A DNA stretch of 9,367 nt from Chloroflexota bacterium (lineage in GTDB: Bacteria > Chloroflexota > Limnocylindria > QHBO01): NCBI GenBank assembly GCA_024636135.1, contig JAGXHP010000071.1, positions 1 to 9,367 of the forward strand, in the 5' to 3' direction. Both the position numbers and the translations under genes were made by a program. The stretch's first letter is position 1. Each line of letters begins with the position of its first letter. Below the pieces are notes generated by a model. The model made no database searches. It was given only the letters and a program-made list of their open reading frames with translations, and was not told the DNA's origin. Below, in pieces: positions 1 to 6,375 of the stretch.

Positions 1-1
1 A

Positions 2-281
2 GTGGCGGTGGCGCTCGTCTACCTGATGCTCGTCCTCGCCTTCAACTCGCCGGGGCGGTCACACCCGCGTGCGGCCGATCCTCATGACAGCGCTGGCCAC
101 GATCCTTGCGCTCGTGCCACTGGCAGCCGGGCTCAACGAGGGGTCGATCATCGCAGCCGAGCTCGGCACGGTGGTAATCGGCGGGCTGCTGAGCTCAACG
201 TTCCTCACCCTGATCGTGGTGCCGGCGGCCTACTCGCTGGTGGAGGGACTGCGGGCTCGGCTCGGCGGCCGGCCGGCTTGA
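2..281 (+). pseudogene. 3' end of an HAE1/AcrB-type RND efflux permease, broken by internal deletion and frameshift
   Basis: RND permeases are inner-membrane proton-driven drug or metabolite exporters. The gene enters from the left edge. In the first frame (from base 2) the translation reads VAVALVYLMLVLAFNS, a typical RND transmembrane segment, and then turns to non-RND sequence. From about base 48-54 the next frame takes over with GGHTRVRPILMTALATI, the conserved RND C-terminal segment, through VIGGLLSSTFLTLIVVP to a TGA at 279-281. In intact family members about 70 residues, including two membrane passages and the GIVVxNAI-type motif, lie between these two blocks. Here they are missing and the frame changes. 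If translated, the first frame would run on to 415 with a non-homologous tail, into the 3' end of the convergent MFS gene. The C-terminal block alone could be called from GTG 69. Either a true pseudogene or a collapsed assembly; the family assignment is secure. Confidence 0.75.
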
Positions 282-318
282 CCGTCGCTGCCGGGAACGT
301 CGTCGCTCGGTCCACCCA

Positions 319-1467
319 TCAGCTGCTCGCGAGGGCCGGCTGTCGATCCACGACGACGGTCAGCAGCGCTGCGGTCCCAACGAAACCCACCAGGACCGAC
401 CAGGCGAGGGGATAGCCGCTCGACTCGACCAGCACGCCGAACAACGTCGGACCGATGACGGCCCCCGCCAGCTGCGCCATCACGATCATGCCGACCCCGG
501 CGGCGAAGTCGTCGGGTGAGATCCGGGCGAGGGCCAGCGGAAGGAGCCCCGCCCAGCCCCATGCGCCGGCGAAGGCCAGCACGACCGCGGGAATCCACAT
601 GCCCCCCGCGACACCCGTCGCAAAGAGAGCGATGCCGACCGCGCCGCCGCCGAGGAGCATTCGCATGATCTGCAGCGGGCCCACGTGCAGGCGGTCCGCG
701 GCGAGGCCGGCGAAGATGCGCGCGATGATCCCGGTACCTGCCCCGAGCACCAGGAGCAGACCGGCGGTCTCGATCGAAACCTGCCGGGAGGTGACGTAGT
801 CGACGAGGAACGGCGACAGGCAGGTTCCTCCAGCGGACCCGAGGACGCCGACCATGCTCAGCGTCACCACGGGACGGCTCAGGGTCAGAGCGCGACGGTG
901 ACCTTCGGCACGCGGAGGCCTGGCGACGCGACCCGTCAGCCACCACACGGTCGCAAGACCGGCCAGCGACAGCAGGGCAGCGGCGAGGTAGCCCGCACGC
1001 CACCCGTGCGGAACGACGACGAGAGGCAGCAACAGGCCGGCGGAGAGCACTGCGAGCGGGACGGCTGCCTGCTTGGCACCGAACGCGAGGCCCTGGCGGT
1101 TCACCGGGCGATGCTGGGTCAGCCACTGGTTCACCGCGACCTGCCCGGTGGAGTTCGCGACCCCGGCCACGAGCAGGCAGACCGCGAGCGGCCACCACGA
1201 TCCCACGAACGCGCTCACGAAGAGGAGGCAGGCGAGGGTGACGGCGCACGACGCGACGACCATGGAGCGGAGGCCAATGACGCGAGACAGGGGTCCGGCC
1301 GGGATCGAGGCGAGGGCGCCGGACAGGAAGAAGAGCCCGACGAGGCCACCGAAGGCGGCCTCTCCGAGGCCCAGGTCGCCGCGCAGCAGGGGGGCGGTCG
1401 CGCCGAGCACGGCAAGCGGCAGCGTGACGACGGCCGTCACGGCCACGCCGATGACGAGGTCCCTCAC
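319..1467 (-). CDS. MFS transporter, 12-TM type, substrate unknown
   Basis: A major facilitator superfamily permease of 382 residues, a normal length for a 12-helix member, acting in the cytoplasmic membrane. Hydrophobic segments cover the protein with a longer hydrophilic loop near residues 180-195 between the halves. Residues 58-67 (GPLSRVIGLR) resemble MFS motif A. The NRQGLAFGAKQAAVPL segment resembles CynX/NimT-like and sugar-phosphate-permease-like carriers, but this does not fix a substrate. It is the last gene of the DUF2848-SDR-MFS operon, 28 nt after the SDR stop. The start used is GTG 1467, the only plausible one in this frame because a stop lies 24 nt upstream; its SD is weak. An ATG overlapping the SDR stop (TGATG, 1494-1496) opens a 10-codon frame ending exactly over this GTG, so the true N-terminus may be MADRHGVRIR followed by a one-base indel. 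MFS assignment is firm; its part in the neighbouring pathway is inferred. Confidence 0.88.
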   Translation of the reverse strand: MRDLVIGVAVTAVVTLPLAVLGATAPLLRGDLGLGEAAFGGLVGLFFLSGALASIPAGPLSRVIGLRSMVVASCAVTLACLLFVSAFVGSWWPLAVCLLVAGVANSTGQVAVNQWLTQHRPVNRQGLAFGAKQAAVPLAVLSAGLLLPLVVVPHGWRAGYLAAALLSLAGLATVWWLTGRVARPPRAEGHRRALTLSRPVVTLSMVGVLGSAGGTCLSPFLVDYVTSRQVSIETAGLLLVLGAGTGIIARIFAGLAADRLHVGPLQIMRMLLGGGAVGIALFATGVAGGMWIPAVVLAFAGAWGWAGLLPLALARISPDDFAAGVGMIVMAQLAGAVIGPTLFGVLVESSGYPLAWSVLVGFVGTAALLTVVVDRQPALASS

Positions 1468-1495
1468 CTGATGCGGACGCCGTGCCGGTCAGCCA

Positions 1496-2269
1496 TCACC
1501 GCTCGGGTTGCGCCGCCGGCCCCGGGGCGCCAGCCATACCGCGTGGCTCAATCGTTACCCCGGTCGGGTAGGTGCGATCGGAGACCTCAGTAGCCCAGAC
1601 GATCGCGTCGGCGACGTCCTCGGGTGCCAGCTGCAGCTCCGGGTCGCTGATGTCCGGGGTCTTGGGCCGGACGAGCTGGTGCTCGCGCATGGCCGTGGCT
1701 GTCGTCCCCGGGTAGAGGACGGTGACCTTCAGCCCGTGCGGCTTGATCTCGGCGGCCACCGATTCGGCGAACGCCGCGACCGCCGCCTTGCTCGCGCAAT
1801 ACGCCGACATATTCGGCACACCCCTGCGTCCGAGGACCGAGGAGACGAAGACGAGGTGTCCTCGGCCGTGGGGACGCATCTCCTCGAGCACCGCCTGCGT
1901 CGTGAAGAAGACGGCGTCGAGGTTGACCGCCATGGTCTCCCGCCACTGCTTCGGCGTCATTTCGCCGATCGCGGCCCAGTGGCCCATCCCCGCCGCGAGC
2001 ACGGCCACGTCCAGGGGACCGGCAACCTCGCGGGCGTGCGACACCATCGACCGACTGGCCGCCGGCTCGGTGAGGTCCCCGCTCCAGGACCAGGCAGCAC
2101 CGCCGTCGGCGCGAATTGCATCCCGCTCGCGCGCGAGCTCGTCCACCGATCGAGCAGCCAGCACGACGCGATGGCCGCGAGCTGCGAAGAGTCGGGCGGT
2201 CGCCAGGCCGATCCCCCGCGAGGCTCCGGTGACGAGCACCGACTTGCCGGCGGTCGTGTCACCTGTCAT
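1496..2269 (-). CDS. Short-chain dehydrogenase/reductase (classical SDR), probably NADP(H)-preferring
   Basis: A 257-residue classical SDR, a normal length, expected to be a cytoplasmic NAD(P)(H)-dependent oxidoreductase of a hydroxyl/keto group; the substrate cannot be read from sequence. Visible motifs: the nucleotide-binding TGASRGIG at 14-21, Arg40 after the second strand (LAARS, usual in NADP(H)-preferring members), an NNAG variant reading LAAG at 91-94, and the tetrad Asn116, Ser144, Tyr157, Lys161 (YCASK). The fold therefore looks catalytically intact. The ATG start at 2269 is fixed by a strong SD, AAAGGAGGT, six bases upstream, and by an ATGA overlap with the DUF2848 stop, which implies translational coupling. 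Several longer in-frame starts exist because the frame stays open into the next region, but they would overlap the DUF2848 gene and lack such a site. Second gene of a three-gene operon. Confidence 0.93.
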   Translation of the reverse strand: MTGDTTAGKSVLVTGASRGIGLATARLFAARGHRVVLAARSVDELARERDAIRADGGAAWSWSGDLTEPAASRSMVSHAREVAGPLDVAVLAAGMGHWAAIGEMTPKQWRETMAVNLDAVFFTTQAVLEEMRPHGRGHLVFVSSVLGRRGVPNMSAYCASKAAVAAFAESVAAEIKPHGLKVTVLYPGTTATAMREHQLVRPKTPDISDPELQLAPEDVADAIVWATEVSDRTYPTGVTIEPRGMAGAPGPAAQPER

Positions 2270-2982
2270 GCGGTTACCTCCTTTGTCACGATCTCGGGCA
2301 GGACGTCCACGCGGTAGGCGAGGGTCAGGTCCTCCGCCCGACGAGGAATCGTCATCGCGCCACGGAAATGGGCATCGAACCTCGTCACGCCATCGAGCAG
2401 CGGAACCGTGCCGGAAAGGAGGACGGTCCCGTCCGCAAGGGCATCGGTGCCCCAGGCCGCCCGAATGAGCGCGGGCGGATCCATCATCGAGGCGAGCGTA
2501 CTGCGCTGATACGGCTCCCATCGCCTCCCGTCCGTCGAGACTTCGCTCGAGATGGCGATGGCGTCCCATTCGTCGAGTACTTCGTCGAGCGGCACGACCA
2601 TCGTGGCGAGGACCTTCGGGCAGACCTGCTTCGACCGTGGAATCGAATGGCGCTCCAGCTCCCGATCCGTCTGGTCGGACGCCACCGTGACGTACGTGCG
2701 CCCCGCATGCGCGATGAGCGCGTACTCGATCTCTCCTGACGTGTGAGCTCCCTGCACCTCGATGCGCGTCTCGGTCGTGACCAGGTACGGGGATACGTGC
2801 CAGAACGCGGGCACCTCCGTCGGCGGCTCGATGCCGAGCTGGCGGAGCTCGTCGATGTGCCGATTCCGCTCCTCCGAAGATCGAGCGCTGTAGCCGCCGA
2901 GAACGACGCGCTTCGGCGCGAGCTCGATCGTCGCAGCCATGGGAGGACCGACCGCTGAGCGAACGTCGAAGGTGAGGGTCAC
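2266..2982 (-). CDS. DUF2848 family protein (FAH-hydrolase-like family of unknown function)
   Basis: Matches DUF2848 from memory of the family pattern: VTLTFDV at the start, RHIDELRQLGI at 41-51 followed by PPTEVPAFWHVSP, TSGEIE at 81-86, SDQTDRELE at 102-110, SKQVCPK at 117-123 and a GTVPLLDG segment near the end. With the start at GTG 2982 it is 238 residues, close to the usual family size. GTG 2982 is preferred over ATG 3006 because GGAGA lies seven bases before it, the protein then begins as family members do, and ATG 3006 has no good SD. DUF2848 is related to fumarylacetoacetate-hydrolase-fold proteins, so cleavage or isomerisation of a small carboxylate is possible but unproven. No signal peptide or membrane segment is seen, so it is likely cytoplasmic. 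It is first in the operon and reads away from the divergent binding-protein gene. Confidence 0.83.
   Translation of the reverse strand: MTLTFDVRSAVGPPMAATIELAPKRVVLGGYSARSSEERNRHIDELRQLGIEPPTEVPAFWHVSPYLVTTETRIEVQGAHTSGEIEYALIAHAGRTYVTVASDQTDRELERHSIPRSKQVCPKVLATMVVPLDEVLDEWDAIAISSEVSTDGRRWEPYQRSTLASMMDPPALIRAAWGTDALADGTVLLSGTVPLLDGVTRFDAHFRGAMTIPRRAEDLTLAYRVDVLPEIVTKEVTA
2270..2284 (-). promoter_or_regulatory. Strong ribosome binding site of the SDR gene
   Basis: AAAGGAGGT (minus strand, 2276-2284) with a six-base spacer before ATG 2269. It lies inside the last codons of the DUF2848 gene, so the SDR is probably translated both by coupling through the ATGA overlap and by direct initiation. 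This site decides the SDR start. Confidence 0.85.
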
Positions 2983-3027
2983 GTGAGAATCTCCGAGGTT
3001 TGGCATCCGTGGTTGACTGACCCCACG

Positions 3028-3056
3028 ATAATGCGACTGTTGCGCGTTGTGCGACA
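3028..3056 (+). promoter_or_regulatory. Predicted promoter/operator of SBP1, in the divergent control region
   Basis: This block holds a -10-like hexamer GATAAT (3027-3032) followed by a near-palindrome TGTTGC-N7-GCGACA (3038-3056). The same arrangement, 23 of 29 bases identical with no gap, precedes SBP2 at 6299-6327. A second overlapping palindrome, GTTGT-N3-ACAAC (3046-3058), is perfect here. A binding site just downstream of a -10 would suit a repressor. No convincing -35 hexamer stands at 16-18 bases: TTGACT at 3013 is too close. The region also lies 56 bases before the divergent DUF2848 start and could control both directions. The 115-base gap 2983-3097 otherwise holds only the leaders and a run of six G at 3071-3076. 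Confidence 0.6.
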
Positions 3057-3087
3057 ACCACCGGCGCCGTGGGGGGCCGACCGAGCG

Positions 3088-3097
3088 AGGAGGAGAG
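3088..3097 (+). promoter_or_regulatory. Ribosome binding site of SBP1
   Basis: AGGAGG (3088-3093), four bases before ATG 3098. It fixes the start at MPRKF, which begins a proper lipoprotein signal peptide; the longer in-frame reading from 3047 would add 17 residues before that signal and run through the operator. Confidence 0.8.
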
Positions 3098-4786
3098 ATG
3101 CCACGGAAGTTCTCGACGACCGTTGTGGCAGGAGCGGTCCTGTCCCTCATCATGGCGAGCTGCGGAACGCAGGCTCAGTCGCCGTCCGAAGGCGAGGGGC
3201 CCGGGAACTCGGGTGGGGACCCTGGCGGCGGCCCGCAGGGAGAGATCGTGACGATTCACAGCTCGCTCACGGGTCAGGGCCAGGATCCGATCACCCAGGC
3301 CGCCCTCGAGTGGTCGCACAAGCCGTGGTGGGATGACGTCCACGACTTCATCATTGAACAGGATCCGGACGGCAACCTCGTTCCAGCGCTGGCAACCGAG
3401 TGGGACGTGTCCGAGGACGGGCTCACGTGGACCTTCACGATTCGGGAAGGCGTGAAGTTCCATAACGGCGATACCCTCGACGCCGAGGACGTCGCATGGA
3501 GCTGGAACCGGGTCATCTTCGACCCCGAGTCGACCCACACCATGATCGGCCGCGCCTCCGTGGTGGAGTCGATCACCGCCGACGGCAACCAGGTGATGGT
3601 GGAAACCACCACCCCGCAGGCTGCCGTACCGATGTGGTGGTCCGAGGTTGACGGAGAGTCCGGTGGCGCCGTGTACTCGAAGGCCTACTTCGAGGAAGTC
3701 GGCAACGAGATGTGGTCGCAGCCGGTGGGCACCGGTCCCTATGAGCTGGTCAGCATGGATGGCGAGCAGTCCGCGACCCTGACCGCCTTCGTCGACGACG
3801 ACCGAAGTGACTGGCAGAAAGACAGGACGCCAGGCTTCAAGGACCTGATCATGCGAGCCGCGCCCGATCCCTCGACCCGCGTGGCGCTGCTGCAGACGGG
3901 GGAGGCGGACGTCGTCCCGCTCCCGATCTCATCGGTGGAAGAGCTCGAGGGATCCGGTGTGGAGCTCATCGAGGTCGAGAACGCCGCGCAGTCGGTCATG
4001 TGGTGCCTCGGCTTCTCGCTGAATCCCGACAGCCCGTGCAACGAAGTCGGCGTGCGTGAGGCGCTGTCGATCGCGATCGACCGCGCGGGCATTGCCGAAT
4101 CCGTGTACCGCGGCTACGCGGCACCGCACAACGGCTACATGGCCGGCCCCGGCGCGTTCGGAAACCCTGAGGACCTCGCCGCGCCGGCCTACGATCCGGA
4201 CCGCGCCCAGCAGCTGCTGGCCGACGCCGGGTTCGACGAGTCGAACCCGCTCAGCGTGGTCCTCGTCGTTGCGGACGTCCCGGGTGACATGCCGATGATG
4301 CCGACCATGGCCGAGGCGATCGCCGGCAACTACCAGGCCATCGGAATCGAGGCAACCGTCCGGATCGGTGAAGAAGAGGCCAACAAGGAGGCGCTCTTCG
4401 GATTCGAATACAACGGCCAGGAGTCGGGCGATCCGTCTCTTCCGGTCACGCTCTACATGCGAGGCATGGACAATCGCTTCTACTTCGTGGACTCGCAGGT
4501 CACGCAGTTCACGGACGATAGCGAGAACGGGAGCTCTGTCTGGAACGCCGAGGAGTTCCCTGACATGACGGAGCGTCTGTCGGGAGTCGCCGGCGAGCTT
4601 GACATCGATGCCCAGGAGGAGCTCCTCGCCGACTACCATCGCTGGATGGCCGAGAACTGGCTCCAGATCCCGCTCCTGACGGCCAACGCGGTCTTCGGGG
4701 TCTCCGACGCGATCTCCGACTGGGATGCTCGCATTGCTGGCAAGGGCTTTGTCCACAACCAGTGGTCGCTGCGACCGGCGGACTGA
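3098..4786 (+). CDS. SBP1: ABC transporter solute-binding lipoprotein, family 5 (SBP_bac_5, DppA/OppA-like)
   Basis: A 562-residue extracytoplasmic receptor for a Dpp/Opp-type ABC importer. Residues 1-22 are a lipoprotein signal: basic MPRK, a hydrophobic core and a MASC lipobox, so Cys22 should be lipidated and the protein tethered to the membrane. A Gly/Pro/Ser/Glu-rich linker covers about 23-48. Family-5 signatures follow: SEDGLTWTFTIREGVKFHNGD at about 105-125 with the AEDVAWSWNR segment after it, GTGPYELV near 211-218 and REALSIAIDR near 320-329. Cys303 and Cys314 (C-x10-C) may form a disulfide. Family members bind peptides, nickel chelates, oligosaccharides or other small solutes, so the ligand is open. 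It has its own promoter-like element and is followed by a hairpin and an MmgE/PrpD gene. It is about 75% identical to SBP2 (hand count, 515 ungapped residues), which points to a duplication within the locus. Confidence 0.95.
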   Translation: MPRKFSTTVVAGAVLSLIMASCGTQAQSPSEGEGPGNSGGDPGGGPQGEIVTIHSSLTGQGQDPITQAALEWSHKPWWDDVHDFIIEQDPDGNLVPALATEWDVSEDGLTWTFTIREGVKFHNGDTLDAEDVAWSWNRVIFDPESTHTMIGRASVVESITADGNQVMVETTTPQAAVPMWWSEVDGESGGAVYSKAYFEEVGNEMWSQPVGTGPYELVSMDGEQSATLTAFVDDDRSDWQKDRTPGFKDLIMRAAPDPSTRVALLQTGEADVVPLPISSVEELEGSGVELIEVENAAQSVMWCLGFSLNPDSPCNEVGVREALSIAIDRAGIAESVYRGYAAPHNGYMAGPGAFGNPEDLAAPAYDPDRAQQLLADAGFDESNPLSVVLVVADVPGDMPMMPTMAEAIAGNYQAIGIEATVRIGEEEANKEALFGFEYNGQESGDPSLPVTLYMRGMDNRFYFVDSQVTQFTDDSENGSSVWNAEEFPDMTERLSGVAGELDIDAQEELLADYHRWMAENWLQIPLLTANAVFGVSDAISDWDARIAGKGFVHNQWSLRPAD

Positions 4787-4813
4787 GGCAAATCCCGAAC
4801 CCCATCCGATCTG

Positions 4814-4847
4814 GGTGCGCCGCCGACGGTCTCGTCGGCGGCGCATC
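4814..4847 (+). terminator. GC-rich hairpin after SBP1, possible terminator or attenuator
   Basis: TGCGCCGCCGAC (4816-4827) pairs perfectly with GTCGGCGGCGCA (4834-4845) around a six-base loop, and a G-T and a G-C pair extend it to 14 pairs. It starts 27 bases after the SBP1 stop. No clear T-run follows (TCGTTGCC), so full intrinsic termination is doubtful; it may protect the SBP1 message 3' end and lower expression of the MmgE/PrpD gene 42 bases downstream. The remainder of the 103-base gap holds only the next ribosome site. Confidence 0.6.
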
Positions 4848-4871
4848 GTTGCCGCCCCGTAGGGCTCCGAC

Positions 4872-4889
4872 AGGAGGAGACACGCTCCC
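4872..4889 (+). promoter_or_regulatory. Ribosome binding site deciding the TTG start of the MmgE/PrpD gene
   Basis: AGGAGGAG (4872-4879) lies ten bases before TTG 4890, a longish spacer. No ATG or GTG in the frame sits closer, and the protein beginning at TTG has the N-terminus expected of the family. Confidence 0.65.
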
Positions 4890-6254
4890 TTGACTGACCA
4901 GAGCAGCGGACCGACCGCCGCACTCGCCGCGTGGGTCGCCAGCGTCCGGCATGACGACATTCCTGCGCACGTCCGGACCCGGACGTCACACCTGCTGATC
5001 GATGCTGTCGGCAGTGCCCTCGCCGGCCGGCGCGCGGCCGAGGCCGGACAGGTGGAGGCCGTCGCGGAGCACCTCGCACCGGGGGCCGACGCGACGGTGA
5101 TCGGCGGTGGGCGGTCTTCGCGGTTGGGTGCGACCCTCCGCAATGCCTACGAGATCACGGGCCTTACCGTCTGTGATGTCTATCGTCCGAACCATATGCA
5201 CGTGACGCCGGAGGTCGTGCCGCCCGCCCTGGCGATCGGGGAGGGTCGCGGGGTCAGCGGCGCGGAGCTGCTCACCGCCATCGCGGTGGGGCTCGAAGTG
5301 ACCGTCCGCATCGCCCGGGCGATCGACTATCCCGCGTTCCGCGCCCGCGGCTGGCATTCGCCGGGGGTACTCGGCCCATTCGGCGGCGCCAGCTCCGCCG
5401 GTCGGCTCCTGGGCCTCGATGCGGAGCGGATGCGCTGGGCGCTGGGGCTCGCGGGGAGCCAGGCTGCCGGGACGTTCGCCCAATGGGGCACCCCGACCGT
5501 GAAGTTCCATCAGGCTCGTGGGGCCGTCTCCGGTCTGCTCGCCGCCTCGATGGCGGCTCAAGGGTTCCGTGCGTCGGACGAGATCCTCGCGCATCCCGAC
5601 GGGGGCATCTTCGGGACCTATGCCGGCACGGGCGACCCGGAGGCCGTCGTTGCCGGCCTCGGGGAGGAATGGGAGCTCGAGCGCATCTCGATGAGGCTGT
5701 GGCCGATGTCGAGCCTCATCCAGGGCGTCATCAGCGGGGTCTTCGATCTGATCGACAAGCACGACCTCAGGCCTGAAACCGTAACGCGGTTGCGGATCGG
5801 CCTGTCCGAGTCGACCCACCGCATGCACGGGGAGATCGGATGGGAGGACCGCTTCCGCGCGCTCCTCTCGACACGTTGGTCGGCCGCGGTCGTGCTCCAC
5901 GATCGGGAGTGCTGGATCGAGCAGTTCGACCCGGAACGGCTCGCCGATCCCGCGGTCTCCGCTTTCGCGCGGGATCGCATCGAGGTGGTGGTGGACGATT
6001 CTCTGACGACCATCGGCGCCGTCGTGGAGGCGGATCTCGTGGACGGTCGTCGCATTGCGGTTCGGCGCGACGTGCCGAAGGGCGACACCGAGGATCCGCT
6101 GACGCTCGACGAGATTGTCGGCAAGTTCCGGCGGGGGGCGCGAGGGGTCATGACCGAGGCCGACGCCGAGCGCTCGCTGGAGGTCCTCAGCTCGCTGGAG
6201 GATCTGCCGGACATGGACGAGCTCATGGCGGCGCTGAATCCTGAGCAGGGCTGA
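4890..6254 (+). CDS. MmgE/PrpD family protein
   Basis: A 454-residue cytoplasmic member of the MmgE/PrpD family, a usual length. The family includes 2-methylcitrate dehydratase, cis-aconitate decarboxylase and iminodisuccinate epimerase, all acting on small polycarboxylates by proton abstraction or elimination. Visible features: helical N-terminal domain with HLLIDAVGSALAG (34-46), Asp96 and the H-M-H at 102-104, GWHSPGVLGPFGGASSAGRLL at 154-174, and the Lys205-Phe-His segment followed by SGLLAASMAAQGF, then the lid-like domain and a return to the helical domain at the C-terminus. The usual K-P-Y-P-C-x-x-x-x-H stretch reads RLWPMSSLIQ at 269-278, so a His common in relatives appears to be Gln278. 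The start is TTG. The gene lies between two receptor genes, hinting that it acts on the imported compound. Family is sure; reaction and substrate are not. Confidence 0.92.
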   Translation: MTDQSSGPTAALAAWVASVRHDDIPAHVRTRTSHLLIDAVGSALAGRRAAEAGQVEAVAEHLAPGADATVIGGGRSSRLGATLRNAYEITGLTVCDVYRPNHMHVTPEVVPPALAIGEGRGVSGAELLTAIAVGLEVTVRIARAIDYPAFRARGWHSPGVLGPFGGASSAGRLLGLDAERMRWALGLAGSQAAGTFAQWGTPTVKFHQARGAVSGLLAASMAAQGFRASDEILAHPDGGIFGTYAGTGDPEAVVAGLGEEWELERISMRLWPMSSLIQGVISGVFDLIDKHDLRPETVTRLRIGLSESTHRMHGEIGWEDRFRALLSTRWSAAVVLHDRECWIEQFDPERLADPAVSAFARDRIEVVVDDSLTTIGAVVEADLVDGRRIAVRRDVPKGDTEDPLTLDEIVGKFRRGARGVMTEADAERSLEVLSSLEDLPDMDELMAALNPEQG

Positions 6255-6298
6255 CACAACCTGCGCAAAACCGTTCTCACCAACTTGCGCCACTGCGC

Positions 6299-6327
6299 AT
6301 AATGGAACTGTTGCACTTGTTGCGACA
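6299..6327 (+). promoter_or_regulatory. Predicted promoter/operator of SBP2, a copy of the SBP1 element
   Basis: CATAAT (6298-6303) as a -10-like hexamer, then TGTTGC-N7-GCGACA (6309-6327), aligned without gap to 3028-3056. A weak -35, TTCTCA (6274-6279), stands 18 bases upstream. Just upstream lie extra GCGCAA-type half-sites: GCGCAA 6263-6268, TTGCGC 6285-6290 and GCGCA 6295-6299. These suggest several contacts for one regulator. The 121-base gap between the MmgE/PrpD stop and SBP2 shows no convincing terminator. Confidence 0.6.
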
Positions 6328-6375
6328 CGAGGGTGCATCCGGAAGCTGAACCCGAGCAACGGAGAAGGAGTGACG

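Noticed and set aside
282..318. A bidirectional terminator between the RND and MFS genes
   Set aside because: I could find only weak, short inverted matches and no T-run in this 37-base gap.
685..1593. A 302-residue plus-strand open frame opposite the MFS gene
   Set aside because: Charged low-complexity translation opposite a clear 12-helix transporter; a shadow.
3004..3006. ATG as the DUF2848 start
   Set aside because: No SD precedes it, while GTG 2982 has GGAGA at seven bases and gives the usual family N-terminus.
3001..3015. A sigma-54 promoter (TGGCAT followed by TTGAC)
   Set aside because: The GG-N10-GC spacing fails: the bases where GC is needed are TG.
3013..3032. TTGACT as a -35 box for SBP1
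   Set aside because: Only eight bases separate it from GATAAT, and no good -10 lies 17 bases after it.
1496..3538. A 680-residue minus-strand open frame that includes the SDR
   Set aside because: Only its last 257 residues are SDR; the rest is the reverse-strand shadow of the DUF2848 gene and of SBP1, with low-complexity Arg-rich translation. The strong SD at 2276-2284 fixes the real start.
3929..5143. A 404-residue minus-strand open frame
   Set aside because: It lies opposite SBP1 and the MmgE/PrpD gene, shows no family motif, and is Arg-rich as expected for an antisense frame in GC-rich DNA.
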